Part shown: positions 9,231 to 19,393 of the stretch, one piece after another
Numbering within the stretch: the first letter of the stretch is position 1
How the letters are laid out: each line of letters begins with the position of its first letter
From: Ctenosaura bakeri
Lineage: Eukaryota; Chordata; Lepidosauria; Squamata; Iguanidae
Length of the DNA stretch: 64,000 nt
Direction: 5' to 3'
NCBI GenBank assembly: GCA_948474755.1
Contig: CAOLHI010000649.1
Span: 495,052-559,051 of the forward strand
The notes under the pieces: generated by a model
What the model was told of the DNA's origin: nothing
What the model saw: only the letters and a program-made list of their open reading frames with translations
Databases searched by the model: none
Program-made: the position numbers and the translations under genes

Positions 9231-11187
9231 CTTTCTTCAGGTATGCCGCGAGGCAAGCCTGAGTGTTGGACAGCCTGATCTGCAAGGAGGCAGCTGAATA
9301 GAACCTCCTTGCGTAGGCGTCCAACTTCCTGCCCTCTTTGTCCGGCGGGGTGGTGTGTTGCCTGCCGGAGCCCTTCGTCTGCACGGACTCGACGACCACA
9401 GAGTTCGGTGCAGGGTGATTAAATAGATAACCGGCGTTATCCTTCTGCACCCTGTAGAGGTGTTCTAACCGCTGCGGTATCGGCTGAGCCGAGGCCGGTC
9501 TATCCCAGGCGGCCTTCACCAGTCTGGATACCCGGGGCAGGAGAGGCAGCGGGGCCGTGGAAGGTCGCTTCTCCTCGAAAACGGAGAAGGCTGGATCGTC
9601 ATCCTCCGGCTCCGCATCGGCGATCTTAAGGCCGAGGGTAGTGGCCATGCGGAGCAGCATCGCAGAGAACTGGTGGACGTCCTCTGGAGCAGAATCTGGG
9701 ATCGGGTCCCCGAATCCCAACGGAGGAGACTCCTGTGAGGCCGCCTCAGACACCTCAGACTCCGCACTCGAGTCGTACGACTCCGAGCTCGGTGAGTCCT
9801 CTCGCCGCTCGCTCTCCGGCTCCTTCGTAGTCGCCGCAGGTGTTCCCTTCCTAGGCTTCTCCGCAGCCGGGGCGGTGGTAGCAGCAGCGTCCCGCTTGGG
9901 ATGGCTGACCACTGACTTCACCCTCTTGGTGGTGACCAGGGTAGTCTGGCAGGCTGACGTCGTCGTAGCCCGCTCAGTCACCACCGACTCCGTAGGGAGC
10001 GTCGCCGTTGCCGTGACCCTAGGAGGTGGCGATATCGCCCGATACCGTGGTGAAGGCTCCCTCGCCCTATGATATCGAGGGGAGGGAGAGCGGCTGAAGG
10101 AGCGGCGGTCCGACGGAGATCGGCTTCGGCGTCGACGGTACCGAGCCTCGTCCCCTCTAGGCGAGCGCGATTCGCGCTGTCGACGAGGTGACCGGGACCT
10201 CCGGAAGGTCTCCCAATGACTCGGGCCACGATGGTACCGATCCCGGTACGATGGCGAATGCGACCGATCGGAGGCCGGGCGCTCTCTCCATTCAGATTCC
10301 CTCGCGTACCTGGCCACGTAGGACGCCGAGGTGTATCTGGAGGCAGACGAGCGAGGTTGTTCCTCTCTTGTCTCCCTCGGAGGCGGCGAGGCCACCGGAC
10401 GCTCGGAAGAGCGGGACCGGGACCTGAAGGAGGTCGAACACCGCTCCGGAGAAGCAGAGGGCTCTCTCTGCTGCAGGTCGGCCGACCTGCGACGGCTAAG
10501 AGGGCGGTGGCGCTCCTCCACCAGGGTTGGAGGGTCTGCCACAGGCGAGTCCGGGCGCTGTTGGGGAACGTCCTCGATCTCATCCTCCGAGAGGTCGACG
10601 GACTCGCCTCGCCCTTTGGAAGGCTGCTGAGTAGGAGGAGGAGGAGGAGGTTGAGCGTCCCCAGCCGGGGAGCGCTTCTTTTCCTTCTTCTTCTTCTTCT
10701 TCTCCTTCTCCTTGCCCTTGCCTCCGTCCGGAGCAGGGCGCTTTTTTGCAGGCGTCTCCGTAAGGGGAGCCTCAGCCTTCCTCGCCGTCGAGGATCCTTT
10801 CGCTGACTTGGCAGCCGCCGACAGCTTCGGGATCCTCGGTAACGCCAAGATCGGCGTTTTCGCCGGTACCGAGCCCGATACCGACGAGGTGGACGGAACG
10901 GCAGCCGCCGATACCGTCGATGGCGTGGTCGTCTTCTTGTCGGCCATCTTGGAAGTGGAGGTCTCGTCTATCGCCCGCAGAGACTGTTCCCAACAATAAG
11001 ATTTGAGTCTCGCGGAGCGGTTGCGAAGAGTTTGGGGAGTAAAATCCCTGCAAATTGGGCAAGTCCGGATGTTGTGGGACTCGCCCAAACAGAAGAGACA
11101 CTCCTTATGGCCGTCGTTGAGGGCAACCTTGCGGCCGCAGGACACGCACTTCTTAAAGAGCGCGGACATAAGACGAAGAAACGCCAA
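9166..11187 (-). CDS. DIRS Gag-like ORF with zinc knuckle and RS-rich domain
   Basis: This is a 673-codon frame. Residues 14-46 hold a Cys/His cluster (C14-x2-C17, H27, C30-x2-C33, H38, C43-x2-C46) of the kind seen in DIRS Gag proteins. Positions 155-172 are a lysine-rich run and 180-186 polyproline. Positions 310-385 are strongly Arg/Ser-rich (RRSRSPRR, RSRSPSDRR, SRSPSPRY), resembling the RS domain of splicing factors. Positions 462-485 are acidic and serine-rich. From about 625 the conserved Gag C-terminal region begins, but the frame stops at KPPP. The homologous remainder lies in another frame at 8717-9200, so one indel near 9190-9250 breaks it. Confidence 0.82.
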   Translation of the reverse strand: MAFLRLMSALFKKCVSCGRKVALNDGHKECLFCLGESHNIRTCPICRDFTPQTLRNRSARLKSYCWEQSLRAIDETSTSKMADKKTTTPSTVSAAAVPSTSSVSGSVPAKTPILALPRIPKLSAAAKSAKGSSTARKAEAPLTETPAKKRPAPDGGKGKEKEKKKKKKEKKRSPAGDAQPPPPPPTQQPSKGRGESVDLSEDEIEDVPQQRPDSPVADPPTLVEERHRPLSRRRSADLQQREPSASPERCSTSFRSRSRSSERPVASPPPRETREEQPRSSASRYTSASYVARYARESEWRERPASDRSHSPSYRDRYHRGPSHWETFRRSRSPRRQRESRSPRGDEARYRRRRSRSPSDRRSFSRSPSPRYHRAREPSPRYRAISPPPRVTATATLPTESVVTERATTTSACQTTLVTTKRVKSVVSHPKRDAAATTAPAAEKPRKGTPAATTKEPESERREDSPSSESYDSSAESEVSEAASQESPPLGFGDPIPDSAPEDVHQFSAMLLRMATTLGLKIADAEPEDDDPAFSVFEEKRPSTAPLPLLPRVSRLVKAAWDRPASAQPIPQRLEHLYRVQKDNAGYLFNHPAPNSVVVESVQTKGSGRQHTTPPDKEGRKLDAYARRFYSAASLQIRLSNTQACLAAYLKKVLDRLQPAMEAYRRTSAKPPP

Positions 11188-11343
11188 ACTCCGAAATCCA
11201 AAAAAGACGAAAACCGAAGGGGGAGTCCGAAAGAGAGGTCAAAGACAGTCCGAAAGTCCGTAAAACCGTGAAAAAACAGCAAGCCAAGCACGACGTGAGA
11301 GGAACAAACTAAAGAACCTTCCGTACGCGGCGGCGGACGAGAA

Positions 11344-11478
11344 AGAACTGAGGAGAGACCGTTGCTCGGCGGGAGGAGCATGCGCAGTACCGGCGTGGGG
11401 GAGGGGTTCCCGCCAAGCGAACAAGCTCTAGAAGTTTCCGAACGCTACCGCGCAGGCGCTAAAGCTCCTAGTGTATGA
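11344..11478 (-). repeat. DIRS inverted terminal repeat (copy at high coordinates)
   Basis: This is the inverse of 5489-5623, from agaactgaggagagacc to gctcctagtgtatga. In element orientation it is the 5' terminal repeat upstream of gag and is the expected site of transcription start; no promoter motif was assigned. Confidence 0.9.
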
Positions 11479-11501
11479 AGGCACAGAGACCACGAAGAAG
11501 A

Positions 11502-11519
11502 ATAACCATACACAGAAAG
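11502..11519. repeat. Target-site-like direct repeat, right copy
   Basis: It is identical over 18 bp to 5421-5438. It sits directly outside the DIRS terminus ...cgaagaagaa and continues into BovB sequence (tagaaatatg...). Confidence 0.9.
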
Positions 11520-13860
11520 TAGAAATATGATAGCATGGACAATCCTAACTTTACTACTACCCAGTGTATGATCTTTACACTTCAAGATCTTGTCTAGTTC
11601 CTTCACAGCTGCCCTTCCAAGGCCTAGCCTGCTGATTTCTTGACTGCAGTCTCCATTCTGACTAATGACTAAGACAAGGTGTAGAAAATCTTGAACTATC
11701 TCAATGTCTTCATTGTCTAAAGTTATGTAAATCATTTGTGGACATTATTTTTGTTTTCCTAATGTTCAAGTGTAACCCTACACTTTCTTCCTTGACTTTC
11801 TTCAATAATCATTCCAAATGTTTACTATTTTCTGTTAATAGTAGTGTATCATCTGCCTGTCTTTAATTGTTGATGCTTCTTCCTTCAATTTTCATGCCTT
11901 CTTCCTCTGAATCTAATCCTGCTTTACCTATGACACATTTGGCATACAAATTAAACTGACAGGGTGATAAAATACAGACTTGCCTGATCCCCTTGCTAAT
12001 TGGAAACCATTCTGTTTCTCCTCATTCTGTCCTGACAGTAGCCTATTGTCCTGAGTACTTGGCAAGATCAACACCAACATCAAATTGTCAAATGTTGTGG
12101 CACACCCATTTCTTTGAGAGTGATCAATAGTTTTTCATGATCTACACAATCAAATGCTTTGCTACAATCTATAAAGCAGAGGCTGATTTTCTTCTGAAAT
12201 TCTTTGAAGTGCACCATTCTCCAATATATGTTTGCAATATGATCCGTAGTGCCTTTTCCCTTCCTGAACCCAACTTACACATCTGGCATTTCTTGCTCCA
12301 TATATAGTAAAAGTCTTTGTGTTAGAATTTAGAGCATCACTTTGCTTGCATGGAAAAATTAACGCATTAGTCCTATGGTTACTGCAAATCTTGGTGTCCC
12401 TTTCCTTGGGGAATGGAATGTATATTTAATGTTTCCAGCCTGTGAGCCATTCTTTTGTTTTCCATCTTTGTTGACATATTTTAATCAGAACTAAAGTAAA
12501 TGCTGTCTCTGTAGACTGAAGCAATTCTACTGGTATGTCATCTGTTCCTGGTGATTTATTTCTCCCAAGTGCTATTAGTGCAGCTTTTACTTCACTTTCT
12601 AAAATTGTGAGTTCATCTTCAGATAGTTTTTCCATCAATGAATCTTTGATCCTTTCATCTCTTTTATATAGTTCTTGAGTGTACTTTTTCCATTGTCTTT
12701 TTTATTTCTTCTTGATCATGTAGTGTGTTCTTCTGCTGGTCATACAGCATCCCCAGTCTTGGTTTAAATTTCCCTTTATTTTCTTGGACCTTGCGGAAGA
12801 GCTCTTTTGTCCTTCCTTTTTTGTTGACATCTTCTGTTTCTTTGCATTGATTATTATAGTAGTTCTCTCCTGAATACAAGTTGCTGAACAGTTACATTCA
12901 GGATCCTGAGCCTATTTCTATCACCTTTGATTTTTGCTTCTTGTGTGTCCTTAATTATTTGAAGAGTCTATCATCCATTGAGGCTCCTCTTTCTTTTTGG
13001 CTGAAGATAGTAGCTTTTTGCATTCCTCCTGGACAATTTTCCTGGCTTCAGTCCAAAGTTCTTGTGCCTCCCAGTCAATAAGGCTTAATAGTGAATATCT
13101 ATATTTTTATATAATGTTTTAGTTCTACAGGGAAGTTCTTCTGGCTCTATTTTGGTTAAGTGTTCCTCTTCAGCTTTACACCAATTTTTGATATTAGCAG
13201 TTCATGGTCTGTGCCACAGTCAGCCCCTGGTCTTGTTTTTGCAGAGAGAATGGAACTTCTCTATCTTCTGCTTTTGATTATATAGTCTATTTGATTTCTG
13301 TACTGGCCATCAGTTACCTCACTGGTTGGTTGAAGAATGTGTTAGTATCGAACAAAGTGTTGGCCTCACAAAATTCACTCAGTCACTGTCCTGCTTCATT
13401 TTTTGATCCTAGGCCAATCTTCCTGTAATTTTTGATTCTGGCCTGTTTGCTACTTTTTCATTTCAATCGTCTGCGATTAACAAGTCCCATTTCAGTGTAT
13501 AATCAATCTCCTCCTGGATTTCAGTATAGAATATTTCAGCTTCTTCTTCTTCCTCTGTAGTTGGAGTATAAACTTCAATTATGGCTATATTGATGGATTT
13601 TCCCTGAAGTATTTTTAATATAATTTGGTCAGACCTAGCATTATATCCTTTGACTGCTTTTGCTACATCTCTCCTTGCTATTAGTGCCACCCCATTTCTT
13701 CTTAGATTTCCATTTCCTGAGTCAAGCATAGTATAATTATCTGACTCACAATGTTCTATTCCTGTCCATTTTAGCTCACATCTCCCAAGTACTGCAACTT
13801 ATATCTAGCTTCCTGTGATTAATGCTTCTCACATTCCATACTCCTATAATGTGTGCTGTG
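11503..13860 (-). pseudogene. BovB-type RTE LINE, endonuclease and RT part
   Basis: Minus-strand remnants in order from 13860 downward: the endonuclease start (GVWNVRSINHRKLDI, CELKWTGIE, LRRNGVALI, IAIIEVYTPTTEEEEEAEIF at 13463-13860); a linker (YYNNQCKETEDVNKKGRTKELFRK, 12664-12879); RT fingers (ESEVKAALIALGRNKSPGTDDIP, 12426-12638); the RT catalytic Ala-Asp-Asp (codons 11848-11856, ADDTLLLTEN); and a thumb-like segment (FLHLVLVISQNGDC..., 11520-11735). Stops and frameshifts separate the pieces, so it is dead. It is in the same sense as GADL1. Confidence 0.88.
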
Positions 13861-15460
13861 CGGCGTTGGACTTTCCTTTCATCTCTGAGCATATCAACCG
13901 CTGAATGTCCTTTTGAGTCCAGTTGTGTCATTAGCCACAGCACTACTTGTACTTGTCCTCTGCTCCACTCCAGCAGCTGAGTGTCCTCTGCCCTAGAAAT
14001 ATCCTCTTCTCATGCTATCTCTTGTTTCATTTTGGATTGTCTCATCATAGGGTTTTTGAGGTAAAAGATATTCAAAAGTTCTTTACCGTGCCTTCTTCTG
14101 TGCAGTACCAACAATATAAGCCTTGGTGCCAGTGCCACTGTCTCTGAAAGATCCTCTGCCAGTATCATTCCCGCTACCACCACTGCCAATGACTGTTGCT
14201 GCCCAGTAAAACTTTACAACATTTAGTCTGGATCCTCAGCAAAAGCCTATCTGACATGGAAGACCCTACCAGCAGTACTGCTGCCATCAGCATAACCTCT
14301 TGCCTCACAGCAGTATGCAATCCTGCCACTGCAGAAAGGTAATGCCAACGGTGGAGGGTACTTCAATGTAGGTATATTCAAGTCTGCATTATTAGTATGC
14401 TACACTGACTGTTTGCTTCATGTAGGTTTAAGTCATAAATAAAGCTTATATTTGGTGATCTGAATCTTTCCCAAGCTATTACAAATTCAGCACATTTTAC
14501 ACATAGCTTTTTCTCAGGAGGCTTGAACAGAACAGAGTGATAAATTACAGCAGAGGTGCCCTTGCAGAATCGTGCATGCATCCATCCATCTGGGATCAAC
14601 ATATACCTGCAAGGCATTTTCCACATACTTAAGCGCACAAAAGAGATTACCTGGGCCAGTTTTGTAAAGAAATCATGAACCATGCCTTCTCTTCCACTGG
14701 CAATCAGATAACATCCCAATGACAGCTACATTAGTAGACAACATCAATAAACCAAATAGTAGGAAAGCAATTTAATTTTAGCTCCTCCAAATGATTTAGT
14801 CAGAAGAAACAAAAGGTCTTTCAAAAGAACAATAGCCAAGCAATCAGCAGAACAGAAATTCTGAAATGAAGAGTTCACAAGAATGTAGAGATTCACATAC
14901 TATCTCCAAGATGCCATCTACAAAGAAAGCAGAAAAATTGCAAAATCCATCAAGCAAAATCAAAGCAAGCTTATAAAATTATCAATTCATGTTACTCATA
15001 TTCAGGTTTTTTTTCCCCCCAAAAAAAAAGTTTTATTGAAAACCTACAAGAAAACTATTCAGGTAGCTGGATAATTATTCAGTCACTTGCTTGCCATAAA
15101 TATATATTTCTGTAAGTCATACATGAAGAGTCACTTTAGAACATTAAATTTTTAAACAAACAGAATTATGCCAAATCTGCATAGACAAACAATAGATTTC
15201 TGAACAATACTGCTGTTGGCAAAGCAAAAAAACCCTAGGAATAATCATAGATATTCAGCATGAAGGAATGAATACTAAAGCAATACATTTCTACACAGCA
15301 TCGTACTGAACTAAGATGAATGGTTCAACCAGTGAGGCAGGCAACCTGTTTCTGACAGCATCACGATGTTTTAGGAGTTTTAAGACCACAAGACTTGTTT
15401 GCATGCCTGCAGGATTGTTCCTAGTAGAAGATCACTAGTTTCCTTTAGACCTTTCTACTC
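13861..15460. other. Intron, BovB 5' flank and unassigned sequence
   Basis: Positions 13861-14340 may be 5' UTR of the BovB copy, with no clear boundary. The remainder is AT-rich intron with a homopolymer tract near 15007-15030. I see no coding block or named repeat in it. Confidence 0.5.
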
Positions 15461-15464
15461 TTAC

Positions 15465-15465
<1 letters not shown>

Positions 15466-15493
<28 letters not shown>
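15466..15493 (+). repeat. (TG)n microsatellite
   Basis: An uninterrupted TG run of 14 units directly next to a SINE 3' fragment. Confidence 0.95.
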
Positions 15494-15496
<3 letters not shown>

Positions 15497-15562
15497 CCGC
15501 CTTCAAGTCACCTGTGGACTTATGGACACCCCATGAATTTCATAGGTTTCTTAGGCAAGGAA
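15494..15562 (-). mobile_element. SINE 3' fragment
   Basis: The block gccttcaagtca...ggacttatggacacccc atgaatttcatagg...ttaggcaaggaata is the standard squamate SINE body and tail in minus orientation. It is cut by the Tigger-like element at 15565. A second fragment of the same kind lies at 23398-23485. Confidence 0.7.
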
Positions 15563-15564
15563 TA

Positions 15565-16126
15565 CAGTTGGCCCTCCACATTTGCAGCTTTAGCTTTCAT
15601 AGATCTGATTATTTGTGAGGTTCTTCAATCCTTGCCCTCTTCCCACCTTAAGCACTTTTCCTCTATGGGGATCTTCTCTCTTCGCAGCTCCAATCAGAGC
15701 ATGCAGCCCTTAAAAAGACCACCTCTGCTCCTCTTTCTCCACCATCAGCCACTGCCTGGTCAGTTAAGGATGATCGTAGCCTGATTTCTCAGCACTATAA
15801 GCCTTCTCCCAATGCCTCATCCACTCAAGAAAGCAGAGGGATGAGACAGAGGAAATACAGGGTCACCATGCCAACCATTCCAACTGTGTCAGTTTCCCTC
15901 TCCTTTCCCTAACCTAGTTTGGACCCTCGGTGCCTGTTCTCCTCACCATGCCTTGGCTCCCTTCCCAACACACACACACACGCGCACACACTACATACAT
16001 ACATATATATATATATACACACAAACACACACACACACACACATACATACATACACACATATGCAGGTTTTTCACTTTTGCAGGGGGTCTGCATCCCTAA
16101 CCCTAGTGAATGTGAAGGACCAGCTG
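15565..16126. mobile_element. Tigger-like (TcMar) non-autonomous element, copy 1
   Basis: The left end cagttggccctccacatttg resembles the mammalian Tigger/pogo terminus. The right end ...cattcactagg/gtgaaggaccagctg is its inverse with several mismatches. TA precedes the left end. A CA/TA-rich microsatellite lies inside at 15968-16062. Confidence 0.65.
15968..16062 (+). repeat. (CA)n/(TA)n compound microsatellite
   Basis: Runs of CA, CG-interrupted CA, CATA and TA within the Tigger-like copy. Confidence 0.95.
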
Positions 16127-16329
16127 TTCTCAGTGGTGGTTTTGCCAGATCCTTCCTCTGAAATATGAGCTGTAGCACCCAGTATTTGTTGGCAATCTCC
16201 CATTTCTACTCCTCTTATAACTGGGGGAAAATGAATGTCAAACTGCAAAATCTTAGCTGTCATCTGAGTCTTGCTCCCATTTCTCTGTAAAAGAACCTTT
16301 CTGGGTCAGAGAAATGTCTGTATTAAACA

Positions 16330-16800
16330 AACCTATTTATTTATTTACTTAATTACTTACTTACTTATTATCCCACCATTCTCCCAATATGAGATGCAAA
16401 TCCACTGTCAGCATTTGTTAAAAGCAAACTATTTGTAATATAGAAAACATTAAACAAGTGACACTCTTAAAAATTAATTTTAAAGTATTCAAAGGCATGT
16501 TTAAAACATGAAGAGGTAAGTCCAGCACATCCCACTAAAAACCTTTCTGCACAACTAACTCAACAGCCAAGTTCTATAAAAATAAAAAGCTCTTTCGACT
16601 GTTGGCAACAGGAAAGCAGCAGGGAGGGAATAGTTGAGCCTCTTATGAGAAAGAACTCCATTGCCTAGAAGCAACGACTGAAATAGATTCTCTCCCATGC
16701 CCTCACCAAACACATTTGTGACAGCAGTGGGACTAAGAAAAACCCCAGCAGGCTCATATAGGGAGATGTGCACTCTGCTCCTGGGGGTGGGTGGCAACAG
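16330..16800. mobile_element. L2/CR1-like LINE 3'-region fragment
   Basis: An ATTT/ACTT-rich tract, the ccaccattctcccaatatg block and the ctctcccatgccctcacc stretch occur in the same order as in the fragment at 4225. It is non-coding. Confidence 0.5.
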
Positions 16801-19276
16801 TGGATGGTGACAATGGGGGAGCTAAAAGGTACCATTTTGGAGTGTTTTCTTTCTTCTCAAAAACCAGGGCAGTTTCTGTGAACCCCGGAAAGGAGCAGGG
16901 AAAAATAACCAACAGAAGCAGTGTAGTTATTTGGTAAGTGGGAGCAGAGACTGCAAGGTACCAGCTTCACTTTGATTGTGGCCTGGACTATGTAAGTCAT
17001 TTCCCTTGCTCCTCGAGCTTCTGTTTTTGGCCAAATCCAGTGGGAAGGAGATAGGCCTCTCATGCCCCTCAGATTCAGCATAGGGATCTCCTTACAGGAC
17101 CTTGAGAGTGTGAGTAGCAAAAATCATGCCCAGCTTGTAAACAGCAAAATTTTCCCGCCAGGTGCCAGCAGAACCATGCAGTGGCATATACCACATGGGA
17201 TCCTATATCTGTCATCCCAGTTGGTGACCCAGCAAGCAAGCAAGCTGAGTTAACTGCAGTTCATCAACCAGAAGGCAGGTTCAATGCCTGGATCTGAACC
17301 CATGTAAGTGCCAAGACCACTTCCTTGCAGCTGTAACCAATAAGGTTGTGACCTGTTTTATTCCAATTCAAACTATGTGTCAGTTTTGGTAAGTGAAGCA
17401 GTAATAGCATTGAGCCCACAAATGGACTTTCAGATAATCTGGGCTCAAGCACAACCTATGAACTTGAGGCAGAGCAGAGGCATCTATGAACTTGAGGCAG
17501 AGCAGAGGCTTCCTCAGCGTGTGCTGAGGAAGCATTGTTGCAGATCAGTCATGAAGACGTTTGCATACTGTGGTGCTATGGGGGTATCCACAGTAGTGTC
17601 ACTGCCTTGAGGGTACATGTTATTCCCAAAAGTGAAGTTGTTACGCATGAGTACAAAATGGCAGTTTCATGGTTAGGTGTGCTGTAGCCTCATTCAAGAA
17701 GGCATTCTTGATGGCTTGTTGTTCGTCCTGGTGTCAGAAACTGGACCCATGGAAAGGAATCACTTGAGAAGTTTCACCAGGATTTCAACAACTTCCATCC
17801 TACCATCCACAAATCCAAATTCACTTTCTTGGCTCCATGTTTAAAAAGCAATTCACAATGGCTTTTTAAACATCACAGTGTATTGAAAATCCACTGATCA
17901 CTACATACGCTTACATGCATCCAGCTTCTACTCAAATACACTACCAAGTCTGTTTATAGCCAGGCCCTCCAGTCAAATTGTATCTGCTTAGATTCACAAG
18001 CCAAAGACTCAAAACTCTTAGATTTCCAATAGGAATTTCTCAAACTACAATGCCCACCTAACAGATGAAAAAACAAATCAACAAAGTGAGACTGGTTCCA
18101 AGAAACAGTGTACTACAAACAGACAAAAAAACCCCAAAAAACAGAAAACAATAGAACACCAGCGGTTATCACACACAGCCCCTACCTGAGACCACTCAAA
18201 TCCATTGTCAATGAATCATAACTAGGTTGGGAGAATAATATACCCTTCTCAGAAACTCAACATTCCTGAACACACAATATGGGATTCACAAGTCATAATT
18301 CTAGAGTAAGGAAATTACAAAACCAGATTGGAAGGAAAAACAGATGATTTGATTTATAGTCACAAATACAAATCCATTAACAGAGGTATGAATAAAGGTA
18401 ATGGTTTCATCATACACTACATATATTAATAAACAAATCCTCACAACAGCATATATAGGAAAAGGAATCTCCTCAGGGGAACTGACTTTTTGTAAGCAGC
18501 TTTATTATTCTCACACATCAAAACTCTAAAGGTCTGAAGAATATGTATGATCTCACACGTCCCTTTGAAAATTTTGAGTTAGGGTCATGATTTGCATCTT
18601 TCTGGATCCTATTACATTCTTTAATATTCTGATAATTATACAAAGATGCTTAACAAACTGAAGCTTTAGTACAACTGTGTATTGCATCTGAAGTAATAAA
18701 CTGGTATCTATGAAAGCTCATGCTAAAATATAAATCAATTAGTCTGAAAATTGCTGCTAAATTACTCCCCTCCTTTTCCTTTTAATGCTGCTACAGATTA
18801 ACACAGCTACTTCTTTGTTAACTATGTAAAGAAGTTAACCTGTCTGCATGAAAAGCCAATAGGACAAAATTGGCTAGAGTACTGGATTTTGGTGAAGAAA
18901 TGGACTCTTTTCTTGACCTAGACTTCATAAAAAATAAAAAGTGCCCTAAACTCCTTAAAGCAGGAACAAAAAAACCCCCTAATCCTTGACATATTGCTGT
19001 ATGTATCACAGCACCCTTGACCCCTGGCCTAACTAAAAGTCATGAGACTTGGAATTCAACAACAATTGACGAAAAAACACGTCCCTCACTCTGCTTTAGA
19101 GGAAGACAGTATACAAATTTAACAAATAAATGAAAAGTAACTGAAAGTAATGTACTTTGGAGAGCCCCATTAGGTAAATTTGAACAGCTAGCTAGATAGT
19201 TTGAGAGTAACAGTTCTCATGCTAATAGTATGAATACAAGCAAAACAAAGAACCAATGTTATTAAAACAAACTTAC
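16801..19276. other. Intron with a short tandem duplication
   Basis: AT-rich intron. A 28-bp period duplication (tatgaacttgaggcagagca...) occupies 17457-17509. No other supported feature up to the exon 8 donor. Confidence 0.6.
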
Positions 19277-19393
19277 ATCAACATGCAGCCAAAGGCCATA
19301 TCTTTCACAGATGTCGGCTATTTCATCCAGAGGATCAAATGCTCCCAAAACTGTGGTGCCAGCTGTAGCGCTGACAAAAAATGGTGCTGAACC
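19277..19393 (-). CDS. GADL1: GADL1 visible exon 8 ([11 protein letters not shown]...HVD)
   Basis: This 117-nt exon has exactly 39 codons and phase 0 at both ends. It encodes [17 protein letters not shown] and ends with LWLHVD; the terminal Asp is the residue that contacts the pyridine nitrogen of PLP. The acceptor is atcattccacAG|GGTTC and the donor is GTTGAT|GTAAGT. The next intron, 16.1 kb, carries the nested BovB/DIRS insertion. Confidence 0.95.

Larger units (their letters stand above)
5438..11502 (-). mobile_element. DIRS1-like tyrosine-recombinase retrotransposon
   Basis: This is a 6065-bp GC- and CpG-rich element, in sense with GADL1. Order in element orientation: left inverted terminal repeat (right edge of the window copy), gag, RT-RNase H, tyrosine recombinase, internal complementary region, and right inverted terminal repeat. 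DIRS elements replicate through an RT-made circular DNA and integrate with a tyrosine recombinase instead of a DDE integrase. The ends are gaacagg... and ...cgaagaagaa. The termini are almost perfectly preserved, implying a fairly recent insertion, but Gag and RT-RNase H are frameshifted, so this copy is probably not autonomous. Confidence 0.93.

Noticed and set aside
8688..10806. Plus-strand ORFs of 100-196 codons across the DIRS gag region
   Set aside because: They are antisense shadows of Gag with arginine- and serine-rich low-complexity translations and no domain.
15909..16178. Cys/Val- and His/Thr-repeat ORFs here and at 21459-21716
   Set aside because: Translations of CA/TG microsatellites.
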